From: Scopulariopsis brevicaulis
Taxonomy: Eukaryota; Ascomycota; Sordariomycetes; Microascales; Microascaceae
Direction of reading: 5' to 3'
Assembly (NCBI GenBank): GCA_017657125.1
Contig: JAGFNX010000324.1
Coordinates: 124,001 to 188,000 of the forward strand
DNA length: 64,000 bases
Part shown: positions 34,901 through 44,329 of the stretch, piece after piece
Position numbering within the stretch: the first letter of the stretch is position 1
How the letters are laid out: each line of letters starts with the position of its first letter
Made by a program: the position numbers and the translations under genes
Notes under the pieces: generated by a model
What the model saw: only the letters and a program-made list of their open reading frames with translations
Databases searched by the model: none
What the model was told of the DNA's origin: nothing

Positions 34901-36531
34901 ACGGGGAGAACCCTAGCCTCAGGAGCATGTACGCATCTCAGACCATCGTGGACGATGTCGTGAACGAGGACGAACGGTTTATCGAGAAGGAGGCACTTCC
35001 CATCGAGGAGGAGTTCCCGGTCGGTACCCACGGCTTCTTCTTGGGCGACTATGGCTTTGGGCGCCCGCTGGTGGTGACTGGCCACGCAAACAACAAGGCA
35101 GAGATCAACCTGTCGGTGCAGCGGCAGAAGGAGCCCGAGTTCACGAAGCAGATCATCAGGGAGGCGTTCCACAACAACCGCTACGTCCCGTCGTATGCCG
35201 TGGCGAAGAAGTTAGGCATAGACGCACTCGTCCTGAGCAAGATCACCTCTTCGTACCAGGTCAACACCATCGGTGGGCTGAGGGTCAACCTGGGGCTGAA
35301 CCTCAAGTTTGCCGGCAAGGGCCAGAAGGTCCTTGGATACTCGCAGAAGTCACAGTCGGGCTGGGAATTCAGCAACACGGCCATCCAGCTCATCGCGAGC
35401 TTCATGGTCGCGTTCCCCGACTTCTTCGCCGCCATGCACCGGGTCGCGGCTAGGAGTGACGTCTCCGAGGTCGACCTGTGGCCCGACGAGAAGGTGGCGG
35501 GCACAAGGATCAAGGAGGTGGGTGCCTGGCTCAAGCAGCAGGGCGTCAACAAGCTGGAGCGGGTGCCCCTGGAGGCGGAGCAACTGGACTCTGAGGTCGT
35601 CACGAGCCTCGCGGCCGTCGGCGAGAAGGCCCTCGAGCTCGGCAAGAACCCGGTGATGAAGTCCATGAAGGGCGTGCCGCGGACGGCGATCCTCAAGCCG
35701 TCGGACACGGAGCTCCTCCTGAACAACCAGCGGTACGCCCTGGGTGACCGCGTCACGTACGTCTCGGCGTCCGGGAAGGTCCCGCTCGGTATCAAGGGTA
35801 CCGTCGTGGGCATCTCGCGCACGGCCACGGCGCTGCTCCTGGACGTGGTCTGGGACCAGACGTTTATGAGCGGCAACACGCTCGGCGACCGCACGCCGCC
35901 GTTCCGGGGCCAGACGGTCCCGGCGTCGTTTGTGCTCAACACGTCGAGCAAGCAGGTCGTCTCGGGCTCGAGGGCGGCGGTCGGCAGGAACTCGGTCAAG
36001 CCCGTGTCGGCGCTCACCACGAGCTCTGAGGAGACGACGGGTATGCCGCAGTACCGCGACGCGCCGCCGCCGCCGGCGCTTAGGGGCGGCTGGCGCGGGG
36101 CGGTGAACGGTCGGGGCAGGGGGAGTCCCGGGCGGGGCCGCGGCCAGCCGATGCAGAATAACCTTCCGTACAGGCCTCACCTCGGGAACCCGGCAGCCCA
36201 GCAGCAGCAGGGCGGGTTTGCTCCGCGTGGCGGCCCGTACCGCGGTGTGAACGGCGGCGGGAGGGGTCGTGGCGCCATGCACAACGTCCCCCCGCAGGTT
36301 GCTGGGGGTCCGTCGCCCGCGGGATCGCCCGCTGGGCAGGGGCAGTACGCGCAGGTGCCGCCGCCAGAGGGCCTCGATACCGGGAGCCCGCGCGGCAGGG
36401 GTAGGGGCCGTGGTCGCGGGGCGCCGAGGGGGCGAGGTGCTCCTAGGGGGAGGGGAGGACCGGCTGGGAACGGAGCGCCGGCTCCGAGTGCGCCGGCTCC
36501 GAGTGCGCCGGCTCCGAGTACGTCGGGTTAG
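32000..36531 (+). CDS. XRN1: 5'-3' exoribonuclease 1
   Basis: Exons 32000-32004, 32063-32156, 32236-32545, 32599-33891 and 33962-36531 join in frame to 1423 residues. Xrn1 degrades decapped 5'-monophosphate RNA in the cytoplasm and is the main route of mRNA turnover after decapping. Seen: MGVPKFFRWISERYP; acidic metal ligands at Asp35 (YLDMNG), Glu177 and Glu179 (EGEHKI), Asp207 and Asp209 (LDADLIML); and FFVGNDFLPNLP. After the nuclease core come the D1-D4 SH3-like domains, including the ALGDRVTYVSASGKVPLGIKGTVVGI segment. The C-terminus (from about residue 1270) is Arg/Gly-rich and ends with a repeated PAPSA unit. All catalytic residues seen are intact. The first coding exon is only five bases, required to give the invariant MGVP start. 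Confidence 0.95.
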
Positions 36532-37019
36532 TGGTGTCTGGGAGTGATTTTGGGGATGGGCTGTGAGGTGGGACTTTTGGGTGCTTGAATCTTCTTGTAC
36601 ACTATATACAGAGCTTTCTACGGAGTGCGGGTGTCTTGCCTTCCGGATTTCCTGGCATCGTCCGCAGGGAGTTTGGGAGTTGCTCGCTCTTAGCTAGGAG
36701 GTCATGGATGGGTGGGCGATTCGTCGGCGGCTCTTGTGCGGTGGATTTAGGACGCAGCTGGTGGGCGGCCATCTGTTCACGAGATAGTGGGATGGCTCGG
36801 TGTTGGCTCTGGAAGTGAGAGCTCATGTGCTGGGATATGGATGGGGATTTGGTATGTCACAAGCGAGTGTATCTGGACAGGACGGATAAAAGCGACACAA
36901 TAGAGCCTAATACAGCCCCGACCTCACGCGCACTAGTCTCAAATGTCATTCTCATGAACGCAAATAGAAAACTCCAATTCCCGACTATGTAATCTAGCCC
37001 CCTTTCCCCCCGGTTTTTT
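36532..37019. other. Intergenic region between convergent XRN1 and SPC3
   Basis: Two facing 3' untranslated regions; no gene is seen. A poly-T run sits right at the SPC3 stop codon. Confidence 0.5.
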
Positions 37020-37914
37020 TTAATCCTTGGGCTTGATGGGCGGGAAGCTGAACAGCGAGCTGACGCCGCCCTTGAGGGCCTCCCACTTGAAGATGTCGAC
37101 ATCCTGGTTCCAGGTCAGGAGGCCGACCCAGGGCTGGGCGTTGTAGTGGAGGCGCAGGCGGACGTTGTCGAGGTTGGCGACCTTGCCGGTGGGGTGGGTG
37201 ATGTGGTACTTTGGGCGCTGGTTCTTGAGATGGAGGAGGCCGCTGGGGGATGTCAGCTGGGCCGTTCTCCTCGTCGTCTCGTGGGGGATGGGTGAAAGAG
37301 TGGGAGATGGAGGCGAGTATGGGCTAGGGGGGACATACCGGCTAGGATCAATGCTCTTCCCCTCCGCGCTCCTCCTCAGCTTCTTCATAGTCGCAGGCCC
37401 GACGTTGGCGAGGTGGTCCGCGCTCGGGGCCGTGATGATGGAGTCCCAGATGACGGCGCTGTTGGTGGGCTCGGCGCCCTCGGGGGCGTCGGCGTCAGGC
37501 CACTCGGCCGTCACGTAGACGAAGAGCTGCTTGGTGTTCCAGGTGAAGAGGGAGGAGAGGTCGGCGTCGAGGGAGAAGCGGACCGTGGCGTGCTCTTCTT
37601 TCTTGGTGGAGTAGTAGTTGGGGCGGCCCTTGTTCCTGGGGGGTTGTTAGCTGCGTTGCTTCCTTGGGGGGAGGGTGGGTTGTGGTGGCGTTAGGGGGAT
37701 GGAGGGGGGGAGGTGGTGCTGGAGAAGAAGGGGAAGGGGAGAGACGGGGGAATGGGGGGTGTGAGACGTACACCTGGTAGGACTCGGGGATGATCTCCCC
37801 GCTGGGAGTCCTCGGCGCAACGAGATCCGACAGCGCGACGAAGAGCGCGACGACGAAGGCGGCCGTGGTGAACAGGCCAAAGGTGTTCTGGACGCGCGTG
37901 ACGGAGTTGTACAT
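37020..37914 (-). CDS. SPC3: Signal peptidase complex subunit 3
   Basis: Exons 37914-37772, 37635-37339 and 37242-37020 join in frame to 220 residues. Spc3 is the essential single-pass ER membrane subunit that works with the catalytic Sec11 to cleave signal peptides. Seen: MYNSVTRVQNTFGLF leading into one membrane helix (about residues 12-32); then a lumenal domain with RPNYYSTKKEEHATVRFSLDADLSSLFTWNTKQLFVYVTAEW; then the conserved NVRLRLHYNAQPWVGLLTW; and a short C-terminus. The donor of the first intron must be the second of two overlapping GT sites (GTACGT). The first GT would shift the frame out of the conserved sequence. An in-frame ATG 12 codons upstream exists but adds nothing conserved. 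Confidence 0.93.
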
Positions 37915-38680
37915 GGTGGGCGCGCGGGGGACCCCTCTGGGGTCAGTCAATTCTTGGGGAAAAATAGTAGTAGACGGAGGTCCTGACGCAATCTAAGAAA
38001 CGAAGAAAGAAAAAGGAGAGGGTAAGAAGAAGAAAGGTGGAAAGTGAGGGTTTGGTCACCACTTGGGGTCTGGAGGTGGTGGGAGCTCGACGTTGTGAGG
38101 CCACGAAGCTACTGGGTACATCAGCCTTGTACCGCGCTGAGTGCGGCGAGCGGAGCTTGGAATATCGGCCAATCACATTAGTGGAATTTTAACCCAATCA
38201 AACCGACAGCTTCAACGTCAAGTCTCCATCACCACCAACCTCACCCTCTTTGTCTTGTCTGTGTTAGTCCGCATTGCTCCCATCATCCCCATCAATTTAG
38301 ATCTCCAACTTATTGTTCAGCCCCTCTTATTATTGCAGTATGAGTTGTTGTGATCACGTCTACATTCAAAGTTTACGCTGACACATACGACTCATGAATA
38401 GCCCTCTAGGATGTAGTTACTTCTCGTGTATTCAGTAACTACCGTGAAGGTGAAGAGGCGAAAAACCTGCTTCCAAACTAACTTGTATGACCAGCTGTCT
38501 AGCCCTTTGCCGATCTGTTTCCGAACTTCAATGAAGAGGCGAAAAACCTTCCAAAATGGGCCCCGAGGCCAGAACACCCAATCTCCCGCGATGAAATCCC
38601 ATCCTCCTGTTACTGATTCCCTTCTCTCAAAGACTTCGAAACGTCTTGCTTAGAGACGAGCTGCTGGGACGGATGCTAAT
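37915..38680. other. SPC3 promoter and 3' flank of the secreted-protein gene
   Basis: No gene is seen. An exact 18-base direct repeat (TGAAGAGGCGAAAAACCT) occurs at 38451-38468 and 38532-38549. Confidence 0.5.
38451..38549. repeat. Pair of exact 18-base direct repeats, 81 bases apart
   Basis: TGAAGAGGCGAAAAACCT is found twice in the same orientation in otherwise non-repetitive intergenic DNA. The function is unknown. Confidence 0.85.
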
Positions 38681-39576
38681 CTAGCACCGGTCGGAGCGAA
38701 CGTGGACGGCGAGACCCTGGGGATCCCAAGTCTTCCCGTGCACATACTCGAAGATCTGAGTCCCGCCATCGCTACGCGTAGTAGGGCACCACTCCAGCGA
38801 GATGCCCTTGGCGTAGTCCCCAACGTACCACCACGGCTGCTCGTACACGGACGGGGCGCCCTCGAAGGGCTCCCAGCACATGTAGATGGCCGCGTCCCAG
38901 GAGCAGCTGACACGAGTGCACCCGCGGGACTCGAGGCGCGCCTTGTTCTTGGGGACACTGTAGAGGTACTCGACGCCCTGGAGGATGCGGCTCTTGAGGG
39001 CGCGGCCGGCGTTGCCCATGCAGTCCTTCTTGGCGACCTTGCGCTCGCGCCAGGCGTCGTCTTCGCCGTGGGGCCCAGAGGCGAGGTGGGCGCCCGAGGC
39101 GGCGATGTGCTTGTCGATCTCGGCGGTGAAGCCGGGGCGGAGGTCTTCGATCTGGGCCATGACCTCTTGGATGGTACCGTTGAGGGTCATGGTTTCCCCG
39201 TTGGGGCCGAAGTCGCCGGTGAAGCTGGCGGGAACGATCTTGTAGCCCTGGGCCTCGAACTCCTCTCGAGCCGAGAGGATGGCGGGTCCCTGCTTGGGGA
39301 GCATGGTGGACAGAGCGCCCTGGGATGGGTTAGTCGATTGTCTTGCATGGGTGAGAGAACTCCACTGAAGAATAAAGAAAGAGTTCCTTGAAGCTGAGCT
39401 TTATGGAAGGAAGGAAGGGGTCACTTGATCGAAGGAAGTGAAGTGAGCCCCACGAAGCTAATCTCCACGGGAAGGAACAGGAAGACGGAAGCAGGAGGAT
39501 TGACGAGAACGAAACGCCGACTTACCTTGGCCGAAAGGGCCAACACGGTGGCACCGGACAAAACGCTAACGCGCAT
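38681..39576 (-). CDS. Small secreted protein with six cysteines (unknown role)
   Basis: Exons 39576-39526 and 39319-38681 join in frame to 229 residues. The first exon plus the start of the second encode a signal peptide (MRVSVLSGATVLALSAKGAL). The chain contains TMTLNGTIQEVMAQIEDLRP, then a C-terminal half with six Cys: KDCMG, GCTRVSCS, YMCWE, EWCPT and the terminal RC. The spacing, especially C-x-R-V-S-C-S-x-x-A-A-I-x-x-C, resembles a group of small secreted fungal proteins found in many Sordariomycetes. Their function is not known to me. An even Cys count suggests disulphides outside the cell. It could be an effector-like protein, but nothing in the sequence proves that. The intron is long for this window (206 bases). 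Confidence 0.78.
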
Positions 39577-39712
39577 GTTGACTAGTGATTGAAGCTTTCA
39601 AAGTGATTGAGTGTTTATGGTAATGTGAAAGGATGGAGAGATGTGAGAGCTGGTGTTGTGGTGCGGGTGTGGGAGTGCGAAGGATGGAGAGGAAAGAGAG
39701 AGCGACTGGGGA

Positions 39713-39720
39713 TATTTATG
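39713..39720 (-). promoter_or_regulatory. Putative TATA-like element of the secreted-protein gene
   Basis: CATAAATA on the minus strand, about 137 bases upstream of the start codon. This is a normal core-promoter distance, and the gene type (secreted, probably inducible) is one that often uses TATA elements. Confidence 0.4.
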
Positions 39721-39782
39721 CCGCGGGATTCCTACCTGGAGCAAAGAGTTGGTCCATCTGGAAACCTGGAGCAGCGCGTGGA

Positions 39783-39917
39783 AGGCTGGGGCAGCGTGGT
39801 GTTGGGAAGGTCTGGCTGGAGCAGAGGTGAATGGTGGGTGCTCCACCACATCGTGAATCAAGAAGCTGGGGCAGCGGATGGGAAAGTCTGGCTGGAGCAC
39901 TGGGAATGGTGGGCACC
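39783..39917. repeat. Imperfect direct repeat of about 55-60 bases in a promoter
   Basis: Two copies, about 39783-39843 and 39863-39917, share GCTGGGGCAGCG, GTCTGGCTGGAGCA and GAATGGTGGG in order. A weaker partial copy (CTGGAGCA) precedes them near 39737-39775. Confidence 0.75.
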
Positions 39918-40659
39918 ATGCAATTAATCTCTAGGATGGAAGCAGCTGGAACTGGGGGGACATGGGGCACATTGCCTTTGATGGAGAGTAGTTAGGCCTT
40001 CTGGGGATAAGAGCCTCATTGCCTTTATTCATGACAATGGCCCTTTCCTTTGTTCTCAACCGGCTTCCAATCTCATTCCACTTCTAGGTAAACTATGAAT
40101 ACAAGGGTGTTAGTGGCCGTGTTTCCACGACATGGGAAAACGATCCAGTCTAATGACCCTACTCTACGTCCGGATCCCTTTCTTGCCCTCAGAAGATCGA
40201 TATACCAGTAGGAGGGCAAGACGAGGGATGCAACAGACCGAGAGAAACGGGTCCCGTCCCGACACAGGCACGCCGAATCCCGGCTTCGTGCTCCGAGCTG
40301 GGTTTACCCCTTACTCTCCTGAGCCCCAAGCCCCCATGCCCATGGCCCTCCTAAAGCTCCTTCGAAGCGGACCCTCCAATGGCATTCTCCCACCATCTCC
40401 AACAAACAACCACATCCACAGACCCTGGCTTCCACGACAACCCGATCCATACCCAAATTCCCCTTCCGTAGACCCCAGAGTAGAAGCCGACGACGTGCCA
40501 TAGAAGCAATCATTAAATCGAGTTGTATTGTACACAGATGACCCTATAAAAAAAAGTATATGCCGGGCAGTGCCATGAACCTCTATATCCTACAATCAAA
40601 CCAACACCCAGCCCCAAAATCCCTCTTTACACTACACCATACACCCCGCACCCCCGACC

Positions 40660-43590
40660 TCACTTCTTCTCAAACACGTCCTCCCACTTCATCGCCTTGT
40701 CCTTCCCGACAACCCAAACCGGCTTCGTCCTCCCCTCCGCCTCCTCCTTACTCCTGAACTTCGACCCCCTCTCGCTCAGCTTCGGCAGCGCCCGCTGGAA
40801 GATCTGGTGCCACAGCTTGTCCCGGTCCACCGTGTTGTCAAACGTCTTGCTCCGCCGCGCCTTGACCTGCCCGTAAAGCTTCGCCGCCCTCTCCTTGCCC
40901 ATCGTCTGGATCGAGTACTCCACCGACCACCGGTGGCCCGGCGTCGAGAACGTCGGCCGCGTAACGTACCGCCCGTCGACCTTGTTCCGCACCGTGAGGA
41001 TCATGCCCAGCAGCTCCCCGTTGTCATCCTCCACGTCGTCAACCACCCCGTTGTTAGGCGGCGCCGTCGTAGGGTCGTCCTCGCGCGAAGACGACTCCGC
41101 GGAGGGCGTGTTGTACGCCGACGCGTGCTCCGACATGCGCTCGGCGCCGTACTGCTCGTCGCGCGACTCCGCCATGAGCTCCGACAGGATGCGCTGGAAC
41201 TTCTGCAGCTTCGTCGGCTTGTCCTCGGCCGCCGCCCGCGGCCGCTCGTCGACCTGCTCCGCGAGCCGCAGGATCAGGTCCTTGAGGCTCGACGCATCCG
41301 CCGGCTCCCCCGTGCTCCCCTCCGACGTCCCCTCCACGCCCTCGGCCGTCTCGGCGCCCGCGTCGCGCGACAGCGACTGCCGCGCCTGCTCCTTCTCCGA
41401 CTCGTCGACCTCCTCGGCCTGGTGGCCCTCCGCGACGCCGGACTCCTCCGAGTGCGAACCGGACTCGCCGTCCATCAGCGTCTCAAGGAGAGTCTCGACA
41501 TAGGCCTGCACCTCGACCGCCATCTTGCCCTCGAGAAGTCCGCTCTGCTGGAGCGCCTCCTCAATGTTCCTCCGCACGTACCCGATGCCGAGCTCGTCGC
41601 TCTTGACCGCCTCCTCGGCCATCTGGTTCATCTCGGTCCACACCGCAAGGCTCAGCCCGTCCGAGTCCCTCGCGTCCTCCTCCGCCCCGTCCGCCACCTC
41701 CTCGACCTCCTCCTCCTCCGCCGCCTCCTGCCTCTCCACGAAGCCCATCATCTCCTTCTCGAACTTCTCAATCTCGGCCCGCGGCCGGTTCTGCGCCTGC
41801 ACGATCTTCTCCTCCGTCACTGGCTTGGCGAAGAAGTACAGCAGCGGCGGGTTCGTCGGGCGCGTCTCGACGTGGATCCGCAGCGGCTGCTTGGGGTACT
41901 TCTCCGTCGCGCGGTTGAGCAGCTGGTTCAGGAGGTGCAGGCTGAGCTTGAACTCCTGGTCGCCCAGGTCCCGCGACGAGCTCGTGCCGTGCAGCGCCTG
42001 GTCCATCTCCTCGAGCGGGATGTACTGGAAGCCGAAGATGCGCTGCGTGTTGTGGTACGCCACGAAGACGCCGTCCATGCGGCCCATCCGCACCTGCAGC
42101 GAGTACTTGAGGAACGCCGAGCGGATCATGTCAAAGTACTCGCGCTCAAACGACTCGAACTGCCCGAACTTCTGGCGGATCTCGTACCCCAGCCCCTTCT
42201 GGTAGTCCTTGGCGTCCATGCGGATCGACAGCACGGCGCGCGTCTTGATGTCGAAGATGCCCTCGCCCGGTAACCTGGCGTCCTTGGCGTCGAGCTGCGA
42301 CCGCAGTATGAAGTCGCCCATCATGGTGTAGTGGAAGGCGTTGTCGCTGTTCTTCTGCTCCTCGGTGAGCTCGTTCGACCTCTCGCGGCGGTACATCTCG
42401 TACTCCTCCCTCGGCAGCGTGAGCAGCTTCTCCAGGGACCGGCCCAGCATGCTGAGGATGTTTGCCGTGTCGAACTGCTTGTCAGAGTCCACGGCGTAGA
42501 TGCCGTTCTTCCAGCGCAGGAACGTCGCGGCGGGCGCCTGGCTGAGCGCGGTGAAGTTTGTGCTCTCCGGCACAAAGCTCCTCGAGGTGTGGGCGGGGTT
42601 GATGGGCCTCCAGGCGGAGAGAAGGTAGTGGAAGTGCGACAGCATGCTAGACATGCTCGACGTGGAGCCGCTGTACTTCTTGTTGTTCGCCGCCGCGTGC
42701 GCGATGAGGCTCGTGTCCTCGGAGGAGCTGACGAAGGACTTTAGCGCCGTGAAGTCGAACTCGTGGGTGGGCATGATGGTCGCGAGGTAGGGGTCGAAGT
42801 TGAACACGCGCGACCGCGAGTCCTGCATCGGGTAGACGCCCGGCTTGAACAGGCAGCGGTCGAGATTGTACGATAGCCTCGGGACGTCGAGGGGCGGTTG
42901 CGGGACGGCGGTCAGCTCGAGGCTCGGCGCCGCGATGGTGTGCACCTCCAAGTCCTCCTCCACCGCCTTCTTCTTCTTCTTCGGAGGGCTGCTGCTCTTG
43001 GCCGCAGCCTGTTTGGGGGAAGCGGCCTTCTTGTTACCCCCCTTGGCGGCGTCCTGGGCAGGGGCCTTCTCCGCCGGCTTGGCGCCGTTCTTCGCATCCG
43101 CCCCCTTTCCGTCGCCCTTTTCCGTATTATTCGCCTCCGCCGCCTTCGAACTCCGTTTTCTCCGCCTCGAGGGCTTCTTCTCGGATTGTAGTGACTCGAC
43201 GGGGATAGACTGCGTCTCCAGCACATCCTTCACGACGCCGGCCGCATCCTGGATGCTGTCGGGCCCGGAGCTCGAGTCCGCCAAGGTATCGTCGACCCCG
43301 AACGTCGCGTCCTGCGTCTCGTGCATCTGGGCAAGCGACGACTCGAGCTCCCGCGAGGCGGCGTCGTCGCCGCCCCGTCCTAACGGGGCATCCCCCCAGC
43401 CGGCGCAGCGGCGCGACTGGCTGAGCCATCTCTTCTGCGTCGTCGTCGTTGTCGCCGCCGCCGCCGCACGGCGAACGGATCTGGGACCGCCGGCGCTTCG
43501 CCCGAGGTTGCAGGTGCAGGACTCGCCGGCCGCAGCCCGGAGGAGCGACAGCTTGCTCCTCGCCAGGGCGGGACTCCGTAGGCGGAGCAT
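40660..43590 (-). CDS. PET127: Mitochondrial PET127-family protein
   Basis: Single-exon gene of 976 residues. Pet127 is a mitochondrial membrane-associated protein needed for correct 5' processing and stability of mitochondrial RNAs. Seen: an Arg/Ser/Leu-rich, acid-free N-terminus (MLRLRSPALARSKLSLLRAA) typical of import signals; a low-complexity region to about residue 240; then the family core from LSYNLDRCLFKPGVYPMQD through FNFDPYLATIMP, FHYLLSAWRPIN, NGIYAVDSDKQFDTANILSMLGRSLEKLL, LDAKDARLPGEGIFDIKTRA, and FVAYHNTQRIFGFQYIPLEEMD to LYFFAKPVTEE. After that come an acidic linker and a terminal basic segment. The domain is now often linked to the PD-(D/E)XK nuclease fold. That link is from family knowledge, not visible here beyond GEGIFDIKTRA. 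A 488-codon frame on the other strand is a shadow. Confidence 0.9.
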   Translation of the reverse strand: MLRLRSPALARSKLSLLRAAAGESCTCNLGRSAGGPRSVRRAAAAATTTTTQKRWLSQSRRCAGWGDAPLGRGGDDAASRELESSLAQMHETQDATFGVDDTLADSSSGPDSIQDAAGVVKDVLETQSIPVESLQSEKKPSRRRKRSSKAAEANNTEKGDGKGADAKNGAKPAEKAPAQDAAKGGNKKAASPKQAAAKSSSPPKKKKKAVEEDLEVHTIAAPSLELTAVPQPPLDVPRLSYNLDRCLFKPGVYPMQDSRSRVFNFDPYLATIMPTHEFDFTALKSFVSSSEDTSLIAHAAANNKKYSGSTSSMSSMLSHFHYLLSAWRPINPAHTSRSFVPESTNFTALSQAPAATFLRWKNGIYAVDSDKQFDTANILSMLGRSLEKLLTLPREEYEMYRRERSNELTEEQKNSDNAFHYTMMGDFILRSQLDAKDARLPGEGIFDIKTRAVLSIRMDAKDYQKGLGYEIRQKFGQFESFEREYFDMIRSAFLKYSLQVRMGRMDGVFVAYHNTQRIFGFQYIPLEEMDQALHGTSSSRDLGDQEFKLSLHLLNQLLNRATEKYPKQPLRIHVETRPTNPPLLYFFAKPVTEEKIVQAQNRPRAEIEKFEKEMMGFVERQEAAEEEEVEEVADGAEEDARDSDGLSLAVWTEMNQMAEEAVKSDELGIGYVRRNIEEALQQSGLLEGKMAVEVQAYVETLLETLMDGESGSHSEESGVAEGHQAEEVDESEKEQARQSLSRDAGAETAEGVEGTSEGSTGEPADASSLKDLILRLAEQVDERPRAAAEDKPTKLQKFQRILSELMAESRDEQYGAERMSEHASAYNTPSAESSSREDDPTTAPPNNGVVDDVEDDNGELLGMILTVRNKVDGRYVTRPTFSTPGHRWSVEYSIQTMGKERAAKLYGQVKARRSKTFDNTVDRDKLWHQIFQRALPKLSERGSKFRSKEEAEGRTKPVWVVGKDKAMKWEDVFEKK

Positions 43591-44329
43591 TGCGGCGGGT
43601 TGTGCCGGTCGTGTGCTTTCTTTCGGTTGATGGGCCTGTGCGCTCGTCCGCTTCGTCGTTCTGTGATTCAGACGCCGCTGCGATGGAACATTGTCTGGGT
43701 CCGGGAGGTCGCGTGTTTGCCGTGGTGGATGTGGTCTTGGGTCGAAAATTTGACGCCGAAAATGGATGCAGGGGTTTTAGGTACGGGCGCGTTAGTACCG
43801 CGTCTACCGTGAAGTCGCCTCCACACGGCGGGCACTAATTTCTGCACCACCCGGCCCACTCTACAGGCCGTTCCGTTGGGAACGCGGCCTGTAAAGTGGG
43901 TCCGGTTAACCGTTTATACACCGGACGACGTATTCAACCTCATTGATAATACTCAGGACTTCATACTACGCTATCAACTCCTACGCAATGAGAATCTCGC
44001 AACAATAACACATGGTAAGCCCTATCATATATATATACGAGAATGCGGAAGAAGCAGGGTTCTATTCGGGCTCGTCGGCCATAACTGCTTGTCTCCCGTC
44101 CTGCCACGCATCTCCCGCGACCCATGGGTATTATGCTCGCCGTGACTCCCTCCATTCCATCCCAGACCCAAGCACGCACCCTAGACTCCCCCCAAATGCT
44201 GAACCTTGACTATACTTGTATAACCCGCCATGAAATCAGAAGAAAAAGCCGAAAAGACTCGAAACGAGATCCCTAACACCAATACCCTTCCAGCCCCGTG
44301 AGCACGAACAAGAACATACGAACCCAAGG
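43591..44329. other. PET127 promoter and SCC4 3' flank
   Basis: No gene is seen. A strong inverted repeat lies at 43851-43905, described separately. Confidence 0.5.
43851..43905. repeat. Near-perfect 55-base inverted repeat (hairpin)
   Basis: The left arm 43851-43874 (starts CCGGCCCACT, ends GGCCGTTCC) pairs with the right arm 43879-43905 (starts GGAACGCGGCC, ends GTGGGTCCGG) around the loop GTTG. There is one mismatch and three unpaired bases. It lies about 260 bases upstream of PET127 and 430 bases downstream of SCC4. It could be an extruding cruciform, a terminator-like hairpin, or the remnant of a very small foldback element. Confidence 0.85.

Larger units (their letters stand above)
39577..40659. 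other. Promoter of the secreted-protein gene and PET127 3' flank
   Basis: The first 350 bases hold a TATA-like site and imperfect repeats. From 40100 on I see nothing coding. Confidence 0.5.

Noticed and set aside
37771..37773. First of two overlapping GT donors in SPC3 intron 1
   Set aside because: Its use shifts the frame out of the conserved lumenal domain. The second GT, two bases on, keeps it.
40807..42273. 488-codon plus-strand frame across PET127
   Set aside because: Arg/Leu-rich shadow of the PET127 exon with no recognisable domain.
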